From Bacillota bacterium (lineage in GTDB: Bacteria > Bacillota > Clostridia > Lutisporales > Lutisporaceae): a stretch of 8,556 bases of DNA. The notes under the pieces were generated by a model, which was not told the DNA's origin, made no database searches, and saw only the letters and a list, made by a program, of their open reading frames with translations. Of the stretch, positions 1 through 7,127 are shown one piece after another; within the stretch, counting starts at the first letter, position 1; each line of letters starts with the position of its first letter. Location: assembly GCA_023230985.1 (NCBI GenBank), contig JALNWH010000085.1, positions 1 to 8,556 of the forward strand, in the 5' to 3' direction. Made by a program: the position numbers and the translations under genes.

Positions 1-12
1 AGTATTAATACT

Positions 13-768
13 ATGAAGAAAAAAGAAACAGGCATAATCTTTCAAATTCAACACTTTTCTGTAAATGACGGTGAAGGTATCCGATCTACAATATTTATGT
101 CCGGATGCCCTCTCCGTTGTAAATGGTGTTGTAATCCGGAAAGTTGGGATATGAATCCCGGTAAATATGCTAAAAAAATGACTGTTGATGAGGTTTTGAA
201 AGAAATAAAACGGCAGATGATTTTTTACAGATATTCAAATGGCGGCATCACTTATTCAGGCGGAGAACCCACCTGCCAAGCAGAATTTTTGAGAAACCTA
301 GTATACATTTTTTATGATATGGGTATCCATCAAACCATTGAAACCGGCGGTTATTTCAATTGGGACAACTTAGTGGACATATTTGAAAAGCTGGATTTTA
401 TCTTTATAGATATAAAACATATGGATGGAGAAATTCATAGGCGTTATACAGGGTGTAATAATAATATTATACTCGACAATATAGCTAACATAGGAAAACT
501 AAATAAAGAAACAGTCATTAGGATTCCGCTTATAAAAGATATAAATGATAGTGAACAAAATATAACAAAGATTGCGCAGTTTATAAGCAAAAATATTCCT
601 TCCGCTAAAATTGAAGTACTACCCTATCATTCTTTAGGAAACTATAAGTATGATAATTTAGGCTTATCAAAATATAAAAACCTATATGCTACTCCTGATG
701 AAAAGGATATAGAAAAAGTAAAAGATATTATCAAAGGTTTTGCTATAGAAGTTATTGACTTTAAATAG
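13..768 (+). CDS. Glycyl-radical enzyme activating protein (radical SAM), short form without ferredoxin insert
   Basis: This 251-residue protein belongs to the radical-SAM activases that install a glycyl radical on a partner enzyme, using S-adenosylmethionine and a [4Fe-4S] cluster in the cytoplasm. The cluster motif CX3CX2C is at C32, C36 and C39, followed by CNPESW. The SAM-binding GGEP is at 83-86, DIK is at 133-135, and the late EVLPYH segment is at about 201-206. Activases of the CNPES type usually carry a ferredoxin-like insert with two further clusters between CNPES and the TxxEV helix. Here only about a dozen residues lie there and no extra cysteine cluster is seen, so the size resembles pyruvate formate-lyase activase. 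The frame is open to the left window edge and no ribosome binding site is visible in the 12 upstream bases, so the true start could be a few codons earlier, although MKKKETGIIFQIQ fits the family N-terminus. No partner glycyl-radical enzyme is in the window. It probably lies to the left. Confidence 0.9.
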   Translation: MKKKETGIIFQIQHFSVNDGEGIRSTIFMSGCPLRCKWCCNPESWDMNPGKYAKKMTVDEVLKEIKRQMIFYRYSNGGITYSGGEPTCQAEFLRNLVYIFYDMGIHQTIETGGYFNWDNLVDIFEKLDFIFIDIKHMDGEIHRRYTGCNNNIILDNIANIGKLNKETVIRIPLIKDINDSEQNITKIAQFISKNIPSAKIEVLPYHSLGNYKYDNLGLSKYKNLYATPDEKDIEKVKDIIKGFAIEVIDFK

Positions 769-803
769 TTAGCTTTTTTACATAACCCTAATAGCTATCA
801 TTT

Positions 804-2543
804 TCATAACTTAAACTTACTCACAGCAGAATTAAGTTCTTCAGCCATTTTTGATAACTCTTGTGCTGACGATGTAACCCCAAGGATAGCAGAGGATTGT
901 TCTCTAGAAGAAGATGATATTTCTTCTGCAGATACAGCTATTTCTTCAGTTATAGCGGTGGCACCACTTATTGAATCAGCAATTTCTTTGCTGCTAACTG
1001 CAACTGATTGTATTGATTCGTTCATATGTTCAACCTGTATAACAATATCCTCCATTTCACTAACTATTGATTTAAATGCATTCCCTGCTTCATTTATTAT
1101 TACAACTCCTTCATCAACCTCCTGAGTGTTAACCGACATGTTTTCTGTTACCCTACTAATTTCTTGATAAATCTTTGCAACAAGCTCTGCAATTTGCTGA
1201 GCATAACTGTTGCTTTGTTCAGCAAGTTTTCCTACTTCGCCTGCAACTACAGAAAATCCCCTTCCGAATTCCCCCGCCCGTGCTGCTTCTATCGCTGCAT
1301 TTAGGGATAGCAGGTTTGTCTGTTCCGATATGCCTTGTATAACTCCTACTATCTCATTGATTTGCTTCGACTCCTCTCCTAGCTGGTTTATTGCTTTAAC
1401 TGTTTCTATAGTGATATTTTGTATCTCTTTGATTTTGTTCACGGCATTTTGTGATATTGAAAGACCGTTATTTGATGCTTCAAATGCTTTTTTACTACTT
1501 TTAACAACATTAACTGCATTAATCGACATATTTTCAATCTCATTACCTGCATGGTTTATATTATCGCTAATATTTTGCATTTCTTGTGCTTGATCGTTAG
1601 TTCCTTCGGAAAGTTGATTTATGGTGATTGTAATATCCTTGCTTGCTGAAGAGGCCCCTTCTGATGTCATCGCTAATTGGTGACTTGAAGAAGTAAGGCT
1701 TCTTGATATCATACTAATTTTTGTAATCAATTCTTTCAATTCCACTACCATCCGGCTTAAACTAAAGAACATTTGCCTGATTTCTTTGGTTGTTTGTTCT
1801 TTTTTAATGGGAACCGTTAAATCCCCCTTAGCAATTTCACCGATAATTGACGCTGCTGCTATAACAGGTTTACTAATTGCTGCACTCAAAAACATACCCA
1901 GTAAAACTGCCATTAGAAAACCAAGCGAAATCGCTGTTATAAGGAGTTTTGATATGTTATTATATATCGTTCCTGCATCTACTCTTGCTGTATTAGTGTA
2001 TTCTACATTTAGTGCAACAAGTTCCTCAAGTTGTGCTTTAGAATTAGTATAATATCTATCATACCCGCTCATATTTTTTACAATCATCATTTTTTTTATA
2101 TCTTCGGACTGAGACACTTCGTATTGATTGGCAAGTTCAACAAAATTTTTAATGTTTGTCTCCCATACATTCCACAATAATATAAATTCCTTTTGTACTT
2201 TTTCTTCTTCAGTCGTTGCTGGCATCGCTGTATACGCTTCCCATTCATCCCCAATCCTTTTAAATGCATTATTGATATTCAGTAACTGTATTCCATAATC
2301 TTTCTCATTAATCACATTTAACAAAATAAGGTTGATAGAATCATTAATTGAAGTCTGTGCTTCTGATATAATAAGTAATGATTGTACGCTTGGAAGCCTT
2401 CTTTCGATAAACTCCTTCTGCATTTCATACATCCTACATATAGCATAGTAACCTGTTGCCCCCACAATCGCAACTATTAACGCAACGATCAAAAAACTTG
2501 ATATCAATTTCGTGCGTACCTTGAAAGCCCCGAAATGTTTCAT
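804..2543 (-). CDS. Methyl-accepting chemotaxis protein (transmembrane chemoreceptor)
   Basis: This is a 579-residue membrane chemoreceptor that relays ligand binding to the CheA/CheW kinase complex. Transmembrane segment 1 is at about 13-35. A helical extracytoplasmic domain of about 160 residues, of the four-helix-bundle type, follows. Transmembrane segment 2 is at about 197-220, then a HAMP linker (about 220-273, containing SKPV and GEIAKGDLTVPI) and a long coiled-coil signalling domain to the C-terminus. The kinase-contacting hairpin tip is clear at about 405-424 (SEQTNLLSLNAAIEAARAGE). Within the next conserved stretch the usual EVRKLAE reads EVGKLAE, with Gly at 437. There is no C-terminal CheR-docking pentapeptide. 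The ATG is supported by a strong TAAAGGAGGA at 2551-2560, seven bases upstream. The gene starts 49 bases after the broken oxidoreductase and converges with the activase. Its ligand is unknown. Proximity to the TRAP operon makes a shared substrate possible but is not evidence for one. Confidence 0.97.
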   Translation of the reverse strand: MKHFGAFKVRTKLISSFLIVALIVAIVGATGYYAICRMYEMQKEFIERRLPSVQSLLIISEAQTSINDSINLILLNVINEKDYGIQLLNINNAFKRIGDEWEAYTAMPATTEEEKVQKEFILLWNVWETNIKNFVELANQYEVSQSEDIKKMMIVKNMSGYDRYYTNSKAQLEELVALNVEYTNTARVDAGTIYNNISKLLITAISLGFLMAVLLGMFLSAAISKPVIAAASIIGEIAKGDLTVPIKKEQTTKEIRQMFFSLSRMVVELKELITKISMISRSLTSSSHQLAMTSEGASSASKDITITINQLSEGTNDQAQEMQNISDNINHAGNEIENMSINAVNVVKSSKKAFEASNNGLSISQNAVNKIKEIQNITIETVKAINQLGEESKQINEIVGVIQGISEQTNLLSLNAAIEAARAGEFGRGFSVVAGEVGKLAEQSNSYAQQIAELVAKIYQEISRVTENMSVNTQEVDEGVVIINEAGNAFKSIVSEMEDIVIQVEHMNESIQSVAVSSKEIADSISGATAITEEIAVSAEEISSSSREQSSAILGVTSSAQELSKMAEELNSAVSKFKL

Positions 2544-2592
2544 TCGGAAGTCCTCCTTTATCTTTATATTTTAAAACATACGTTTTGATAAG

Positions 2593-2896
2593 TTATAACT
2601 TAATCCTTCTTCCTTCGCTAGCAGATTGATACGCTGCATATATAATTCTTATAGTTTCATAGGCTAATTCAAAACCTGAAATAGGTGCTCTTCCATAGGC
2701 GACAGATTCAACAAAGTCTTGTAATTCATATGTATATCCCCGAAGTATATCATCACATACAAGCAGGTTATTCCATCCGGTTTTATCCCAATGATCTGCC
2801 ACTGGTGATGAAGACCCTCTCAAACTTTCGTGTAGCCATTTGCATGTAAAATTCCTGCATATCCCGCTCCTATTAAAGCAACGTTATAGTTTTCAA
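2593..2896 (-). pseudogene. Gfo/Idh/MocA-family NAD(P)-dependent oxidoreductase, internally deleted remnant
   Basis: Family members are usually 330-400 residues, with an N-terminal Rossmann fold and a C-terminal alpha/beta domain. Here only the two ends survive. Reading the minus strand from about 2893 to 2823 gives NYNVALIGAGYAG followed by ILHANGYTKV, a typical start with the GxGxxG nucleotide loop and HAxxY, which then meets a TGA at 2822-2820. From 2823 to 2593 a different frame encodes about 76 residues ending in DFVESVAYGRAPISGFELAYE and SASEGRRIKL, the family's C-terminus. The missing middle is about 250 or more residues, and the two halves are out of register. A TTG at 2896-2894 sits at the right distance from GAGGAGGAG (2903-2911) but is one base out of frame with the Rossmann segment: an AAAA run at 2893-2890 would need one more A. 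The TTG at 2823 could start a short product, but it has no ribosome binding site and is best read as a remnant. Confidence 0.85.
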
Positions 2897-2902
2897 ATCA
2901 AA

Positions 2903-2911
2903 CTCCTCCTC
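2903..2911 (-). promoter_or_regulatory. Ribosome binding site of the broken oxidoreductase gene
   Basis: The minus strand reads GAGGAGGAG, six bases before a TTG at 2896-2894 that would have been the start codon of the Gfo/Idh/MocA gene. Its survival helps to place the original gene start, and shows that the gene once began here rather than being a C-terminal domain carried in alone. Confidence 0.65.
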
Positions 2912-3039
2912 TATGTAAGATTAGTTATTACAAACTACAGAGAATTATTTTAGTATTCTTTACTTTAACAATAATTTTTTAGCCTTTGTTCTTGCTTGTC
3001 TAATACTATTTTATATCTTATTTCCAGAATCTTTTAAAC

Positions 3040-3090
3040 ATAAAATATCGCTGTAACATGCTACTTACAATCATTACAGCGATATTTTAT
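3040..3090 (-). terminator. Perfect 17-bp inverted repeat, probable terminator of the TRAP operon
   Basis: The arms ATAAAATATCGCTGTAA (3040-3056) and TTACAGCGATATTTTAT (3074-3090) are exact reverse complements separated by a 17-base loop. Each arm is AT-rich at its outer end, so on either strand the hairpin finishes in a T-rich stretch, as in a bidirectional intrinsic terminator. It lies about 110 bases beyond the dctP stop codon, between the TRAP operon and the oxidoreductase remnant. The long loop and weak GC content of the stem are not ideal for a terminator, and a site for a DNA-binding protein or a small mobile-element end remains possible. Confidence 0.55.
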
Positions 3091-3099
3091 TTGTATAGC

Positions 3100-3124
3100 A
3101 GGTAGATTATAAATTCATCTACCT
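3100..3124. repeat. Short 8-bp inverted repeat after dctP
   Basis: AGGTAGAT (3100-3107) and ATCTACCT (3117-3124) are exact reverse complements with a nine-base loop. This hairpin lies between the dctP stop codon and the larger inverted repeat. It lacks a T-run on the minus-strand side, so it may be an accessory 3' stem of the operon transcript rather than a terminator. Confidence 0.4.
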
Positions 3125-3199
3125 ACTCTTGCAATTTTATAATTAGCATTTATCTTACACTAGGTTTTCTAAGGTTGGAAATATGCTTAATCAATTTAA

Positions 3200-4267
3200 T
3201 TATTTTGCATTTTCTAATGCATCTAATAAAGCATCAACATATTCCTGTCCTATATCTTTGCCTATAGATGAATACACTCCTTCAGCCTTTTCTAAAACCT
3301 GATCTATAAAACTGTCATCAAATTCTACAAGTTCCATTCCACCATCTAATAATGTCTGCTTATTGTCTCTGTCTATAATACTTAATTCTGCTTCTATTTC
3401 AACTGCAGCCTCTTTAACAGCTTTTTGCAGAACATCTTGAAATGCAGGATCTAAACTGCTAAACTTTTCTTCGTTAATCAAAAATTGATTGCAGTAAAGT
3501 ATGTGATGGGTCATTATCAGATATTTCTGAACCTCCTGCAGGTTTGCACCAACACAAGTATCTGTAGCATTTTCTTGCCCATCTACAAGACCCTGTTGCA
3601 ATGAAACATAGACCTCAGGCCAAGGCAATGGTGTTGGAGAAGCCCCCAAGGCTTTCCAAAAAGCCATATGATTTTGATTCTCCATTGTTCTTATCTTTAG
3701 TCCTTTAAAATCATCAAGGTTGCTTATCTTTTTATTAGAAGTCGTCTCCCTAAATGTGGCACCTTGCAAATAATGCATTATTCGCATATTCTTTGCTTTA
3801 TATGCCTCATTAATTTTTTCTGTAAAAGGACTATTATTCAAAGCATAATCAATTGTCTTTGCATCGTATTTTGCAAACACCATGGGTAAGTCAAAGATTG
3901 CTACTTCAGGTACAAAAGATACCGTTTGTGCAGTTTGCGCTATAACAAAGTCAATATCGCCAGCTAGCATCTGGGCTTGAAGCTCTTGATCATTACCAAG
4001 CTGACTGTTTGGAAAATAATCAATTTTTAGTTTTCCTCCAGTGGCTTCCTCAACCTTTTTGACTATGAGTTCGCCAAAAAGTTGCGCTGCAGCGCCAACA
4101 CCTGCATTATCTGCCCCAATAAGTGTTACTGGATCTAATGACGCAAATCCATTCGTTTCTTCTACCTCTTTTTCCGGTGTTCCCTCGGCCGATGGTGTTT
4201 CATTTGCACATCCAATAGATGCTAAAGTCAGGATAAGAACTAATAATAGAATTAATAATCTTTTCAT
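3200..4267 (-). CDS. dctP: TRAP transporter solute-binding lipoprotein, DctP family
   Basis: This 355-residue receptor captures the substrate outside the cell and delivers it to the DctQ/DctM membrane parts. The N-terminus is a lipoprotein signal, MKRLLILLLVLILTLASIGC, with the lipidated cysteine predicted at C20, followed by an acidic Ser/Thr/Glu-rich linker to about 40. The binding domain follows, with family hallmarks GNDQELQAQMLAGDIDF (91-107), FRETTSN (172-178), GLKIRTMEN (189-197), WKALGASPTPLPWPEVYVSL (204-223) and QQGLVDGQEN (224-233). By family knowledge, the arginine of KIRTMEN (R193) forms the salt bridge to a substrate carboxylate, so an organic acid or acidic sugar derivative is expected; the sequence alone does not say which. 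The ATG is preceded by GAAGGGGG. The gene is the last of the operon, 42 bases after dctM. Confidence 0.95.
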   Translation of the reverse strand: MKRLLILLLVLILTLASIGCANETPSAEGTPEKEVEETNGFASLDPVTLIGADNAGVGAAAQLFGELIVKKVEEATGGKLKIDYFPNSQLGNDQELQAQMLAGDIDFVIAQTAQTVSFVPEVAIFDLPMVFAKYDAKTIDYALNNSPFTEKINEAYKAKNMRIMHYLQGATFRETTSNKKISNLDDFKGLKIRTMENQNHMAFWKALGASPTPLPWPEVYVSLQQGLVDGQENATDTCVGANLQEVQKYLIMTHHILYCNQFLINEEKFSSLDPAFQDVLQKAVKEAAVEIEAELSIIDRDNKQTLLDGGMELVEFDDSFIDQVLEKAEGVYSSIGKDIGQEYVDALLDALENAK

Positions 4268-4309
4268 TTTTTTCCCCCTTCTTTCTTTTTTTATTACTAA
4301 ACTCCCATC

Positions 4310-5590
4310 TTATAGGAGAACAAGACTAAACCAAGGTATGTAAGTGACAATAAATAAAGCTATACCAAAAGCATATATAAACGGCATTGCTTTTCCCGCT
4401 ACTTTCATAGGTGGCAAGTCTGAAAGTGTCCCGGCCACAAAAAGATCTAGACCAAAAGGTGGCGTTGCTAAACCGATTGATAGACAACAAACCATTATGA
4501 CACCGAAATGTACAGGATTAACGCCCATAGATTGCACTGCGGGGAGAAGGATAGGTGATAATATAACAATGGCGGGACCCGTATCCATAACCATTCCTAG
4601 CAATAGGAAAATCACAACAATTCCAGTTAATACGCTTATACTTGAACTAAAGTTATTTAGTATAAAATTCTCTATTAAAACCGGTGCCTTTGCCAAGGCT
4701 AGCACACGTCCAAAGGCTATTGCAAAAGCGAGCACAAAACATAAAGGTGCATAAGTTTTTACAGCATTTTTTAAAAAAGGAATAATCTCTTTTACTGTAA
4801 AAGACTTATAAATCAACAAAGAAACAAAGAGTGAATAAAACACAGATATGCATGCTGCCTCTGTTGGAGTTACCACTCCAGAGTAAATGCCACCTAATAC
4901 TACTACCGGTGATAATAAAGCCCAAAAACTTTCTTTAAATAACTTTAAAAAACCCTTTGAACGTAACTCTGTAACCTTTTCTTTTATTCTTTCTTTATCT
5001 TCGCCTTTTCTTTTGCAATAAACAATAGCATAAGCCATCATAAAAAATCCAATTAGAATTCCCGGAAGTACCCCTGCTAAGAATAATGAACCTGTTGAAA
5101 CTCCCGTTGCTAATGAATAAAGAACAAAGGGAATTGATGGTGGTATAATAACACCAAGACCCCCGGCAGTGGCTACCATACCAGCTGACCAAGTTTTATC
5201 GTATCCCATATCTACTAAAAATGGGATAGTCATTGAGCCTACTGCAGCTGTTGTAGCCGGACCAGAACCGGAAATAGCTCCATAAAAAAGGCAGGTAAGG
5301 ATAACGGCACATGGTAACCCTCCTGTTAGATTACCAACAAAATAAGCAAAGAAATTAAATAGCCTACGGGATATACCCCCTTCTGCCATCAGCACACCCC
5401 CTAAGATAAAAAGAGGTACTGCTAAAATAGGTGTGGTATCTGATCCGGAAAAGCTATTAGCAATTAATTGTTGTATGCTTCCTGTACCGCTTAACACAAG
5501 TGGAGTCAAAGCCCCCATAACCATACTCATAGTAATGGGTATAGCAAAAGCAAGCGAAACTAGAAATACAACAAATATCCATAATGCCAT
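4310..5590 (-). CDS. dctM: TRAP transporter large permease, DctM family
   Basis: This 426-residue, very hydrophobic integral membrane protein carries the ion-coupled (typically sodium-driven) transport path. Its length is normal for the family. Hallmarks in order: an N-terminal membrane segment (3-30), the re-entrant SGSGPATTAAVGSMTIP (107-123), GGLGVIIPPSIPFVLY (143-158), a basic cytoplasmic loop at about 192-220, GGIYSGVVTPTEAA (233-246), and the second repeat's ATPPFGLDLFVA (375-386). The ATG shares one base with the dctQ stop codon (TAATG), so the two are translationally coupled. A GGGGGG run shortly upstream, inside the dctQ end, acts as the ribosome binding site. DctM works with DctQ and with the lipoprotein DctP encoded just downstream. 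Confidence 0.97.
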   Translation of the reverse strand: MALWIFVVFLVSLAFAIPITMSMVMGALTPLVLSGTGSIQQLIANSFSGSDTTPILAVPLFILGGVLMAEGGISRRLFNFFAYFVGNLTGGLPCAVILTCLFYGAISGSGPATTAAVGSMTIPFLVDMGYDKTWSAGMVATAGGLGVIIPPSIPFVLYSLATGVSTGSLFLAGVLPGILIGFFMMAYAIVYCKRKGEDKERIKEKVTELRSKGFLKLFKESFWALLSPVVVLGGIYSGVVTPTEAACISVFYSLFVSLLIYKSFTVKEIIPFLKNAVKTYAPLCFVLAFAIAFGRVLALAKAPVLIENFILNNFSSSISVLTGIVVIFLLLGMVMDTGPAIVILSPILLPAVQSMGVNPVHFGVIMVCCLSIGLATPPFGLDLFVAGTLSDLPPMKVAGKAMPFIYAFGIALFIVTYIPWFSLVLL

Positions 5591-6168
5591 TAAAAGTCAC
5601 CCCCCACTACTTCTATTTTATTGGGGATTGCAGTTCCGGTAGCCATAACTTCTTCCTCTGCTTCTTTAATAGTAGACTCTAATGTCGTTTTAGCTTCTTT
5701 ATTAAAATTTTTAAAGTTAGAGTATATTTCTTGTATCATACGAAAAACAGCTAATCCAAATCCTATAACCGTTGACATATACATAATCCACATAGGCAAT
5801 CGCATTGCTGGTGAAACTTGGCCTGTTACTTTGATCTTAGCAGTATAAATAATAGAATATCTAAACAATATAAAGTATAAAACTAACATTATTACATTTG
5901 TTATGATTTCAATAACCTTACGCAGTTTATTGGGAAGCATATCCATAAGTATCCCTACTCGCAATGCATTTCCTTTTCGAATTGTATAACCCAATGAAAA
6001 AAACACGGTCCATATGTAGCAGTATCTGCTAAATTCTTCAGGCCAGGTAAGTGAATGATAAAAAGTTCTAGCAAAAATTTGCATCATTATTACACAAGTT
6101 ATAATCGCTAGAAAAATAACCATAAAAGTTTCTTCAAGTTGGTCATCAATCCATCTAAGCACATTCAA
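5590..6168 (-). CDS. dctQ: TRAP transporter small permease, DctQ family
   Basis: This 192-residue membrane protein is the small subunit of the TRAP permease. Four hydrophobic segments are seen at about 13-33, 48-65, 86-106 and 126-144. The family signature around the second segment is clear: WPEEFSRYCYIWTVFFSLGY then TIRKG (42-66). After the last membrane segment there is a charged tail of nearly 50 residues (about 146-192, rich in Lys and Glu), somewhat longer than in typical family members. Translation most likely starts at TTG (6168-6166). The nearby ATG at 6164-6162 is out of frame, and AAGGAGGGG lies seven bases before the TTG. The gene follows the dehydrogenase-like gene after 46 bases and overlaps dctM by one base. 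Confidence 0.93.
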   Translation of the reverse strand: MNVLRWIDDQLEETFMVIFLAIITCVIMMQIFARTFYHSLTWPEEFSRYCYIWTVFFSLGYTIRKGNALRVGILMDMLPNKLRKVIEIITNVIMLVLYFILFRYSIIYTAKIKVTGQVSPAMRLPMWIMYMSTVIGFGLAVFRMIQEIYSNFKNFNKEAKTTLESTIKEAEEEVMATGTAIPNKIEVVGGDF

Positions 6169-6175
6169 GTTTTTA

Positions 6176-6184
6176 CCCCTCCTT
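6176..6184 (-). promoter_or_regulatory. Ribosome binding site deciding the TTG start of dctQ
   Basis: AAGGAGGGG on the minus strand stands seven bases before the TTG at 6168. The only ATG close by (6164) is in another frame, so this spacing fixes TTG as the start codon. Confidence 0.75.
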
Positions 6185-6214
6185 ATAGTTCAAACAATAA
6201 TATTTAATCATCCA

Positions 6215-7090
6215 TCAATTTTCTTCATTGGAAAGAATGCTCATAAGTTCTTTGCGCATTGTCTCTATCGGTGCATTTTTGCCACTCCAAAGTTCTATTT
6301 GTTCAGCTCCTTGATACAATGACATCCCCAGACCATTCATTATTTTGCAACCAACTTCCTCAGCCTCTAATAGAAATCTTGTTTTAGATGGATTATATAT
6401 TGCATCAAAACATAATTGTCCCTTTTTCAAATATTCTTTAGGTATTGGTGTTTTATCGTAGCTAACATGCATTCCTAACCCTGTGTTATTCATAACAACA
6501 TCCGATGATTTAATCTTTTCCTTAAGCAACTCTAAATCTTGTATATCCACTTGTTCTGCAATAGGTGCAAACTTTTCATTTATATCATTTACTAGCTTTT
6601 CAACCTTTGATAAAGTTCTGCTCGCTATTATAAGTTTTTTCGCACCTTTGTGTGCAAGTACACTGCATATTGCCCTAGAAGCACCTCCTGCTCCAAGACA
6701 GAAAAATACTGAATCAGATATATCTATCTCAGGAGCTTCCTCTTTTAGTGCCCTATAGAAACCTATACCGTCAGTATTATATGCCTTTAGTACTCCATTT
6801 TTAATAACAACTGTATTACTTGCATTCATTTTTTCACATAACGGATCAACCTCATCAACATATTTCATAACCTCTTCTTTATTTGGTTTGGTAACAGCAA
6901 ATCCGGCAAAATTCATATGTCTAATTCCATTTATTACATCGGGTAAAAAATCATTTTCTACTTCTGTATAAAAATAAAGCATATTGATTCCGGCAGCCTT
7001 ATATGCAGTATTTTGCATCCTCGCCGCATAAGATTGAGATAGAGGTTTTCCCAACAGTGTGACCATTTTAGTATTGATATCAATAGACAT
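6215..7090 (-). CDS. Divergent shikimate dehydrogenase-like NAD(P)-dependent oxidoreductase
   Basis: This 291-residue cytoplasmic enzyme has the AroE fold: an N-terminal substrate domain, then a Rossmann domain with GAGGASRA (133-140) and ASRT (156-159) after the second strand. Conserved catalytic positions are present: T67 and K71 in VTKPNK, N92 in ASNT, D107 in NTDG, and Q260 near the C-terminus (matching E. coli T61, K65, N86, D102, Q244). The substrate loop, normally GxPIxHSxSP, reads GKPLSQSYAA. The first serine is kept (S20), but the second serine and the proline are replaced by alanines (22-23), and the usual Asn before VT is Ala65. In true shikimate dehydrogenases these two serines hold the carboxylate, so a related but different substrate is likely. 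The start is taken at 7090, where GAAGGGGAGG is five bases upstream. An upstream ATG at 7150 would run into the preceding gene and lacks such a site. It lies between a TIM-barrel enzyme gene and the TRAP genes, which suggests catabolism, not aromatic amino-acid synthesis. Confidence 0.88.
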   Translation of the reverse strand: MSIDINTKMVTLLGKPLSQSYAARMQNTAYKAAGINMLYFYTEVENDFLPDVINGIRHMNFAGFAVTKPNKEEVMKYVDEVDPLCEKMNASNTVVIKNGVLKAYNTDGIGFYRALKEEAPEIDISDSVFFCLGAGGASRAICSVLAHKGAKKLIIASRTLSKVEKLVNDINEKFAPIAEQVDIQDLELLKEKIKSSDVVMNNTGLGMHVSYDKTPIPKEYLKKGQLCFDAIYNPSKTRFLLEAEEVGCKIMNGLGMSLYQGAEQIELWSGKNAPIETMRKELMSILSNEEN

Positions 7091-7095
7091 ATAAG

Positions 7096-7105
7096 CCTCC
7101 CCTTC
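7096..7105 (-). promoter_or_regulatory. Ribosome binding site deciding the start of the dehydrogenase-like gene
   Basis: GAAGGGGAGG on the minus strand is five bases before the ATG at 7090-7088. It favours this start over the in-frame ATG at 7150, which would add 20 residues unlike the family and overlap the end of the TIM-barrel gene. Confidence 0.8.
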
Positions 7106-7127
7106 TAAAAATATTGTGCCTCTTCTT

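Larger units (their letters stand above)
2912..3199. other. Non-coding gap between dctP and the broken oxidoreductase
   Basis: This stretch is very AT-rich and has no convincing reading frame on either strand. It holds two inverted repeats, listed separately (3040-3090 and 3100-3124), next to the 3' end of dctP. The rest, about 2912-3039, would be the place for a promoter of the oxidoreductase remnant or the chemoreceptor. I see no pair of -35 and -10 boxes with good spacing that I would defend. Confidence 0.6.

Noticed and set aside
766..803. Possible terminator between the convergent activase and chemoreceptor genes
   Set aside because: A T-run and a 5-base TAGCT/AGCTA match are present, but the stem is too short and the order of stem and T-run does not fit an intrinsic terminator convincingly.
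1210..1593. Plus-strand open frame opposite the chemoreceptor
   Set aside because: It is the antisense shadow of the chemoreceptor signalling domain. Its product is low-complexity and has no ribosome binding site or family resemblance. The same applies to the frame at 1786-2052.
2544..2600. Promoter or operator before the chemoreceptor (AAAACATACGTTTT at 2572-2585 and AGTTATAACT at 2591-2600)
   Set aside because: Short palindromes are common in such AT-rich DNA. No well-spaced -35/-10 pair, nor a motility sigma-factor type site, could be defended.
2593..2823. Stand-alone 76-residue protein starting at TTG 2823
   Set aside because: It matches only the C-terminal end of a much larger family. 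No ribosome binding site precedes it, and the N-terminal remnant of the same family lies just upstream in another frame.
4344..4754. Plus-strand open frames inside the TRAP genes (also 4041-4343, 5433-5642, 5621-5848)
   Set aside because: They lie opposite strongly conserved TRAP protein sequence and show no family features. The minus-strand frame at 4995-5192 is likewise an out-of-frame shadow of dctM.
6483..6758. Plus-strand open frames opposite the dehydrogenase-like and TIM-barrel genes (also 7114-7302 and 7806-8024)
   Set aside because: They are antisense shadows of clearly coding minus-strand genes, with no plausible product.
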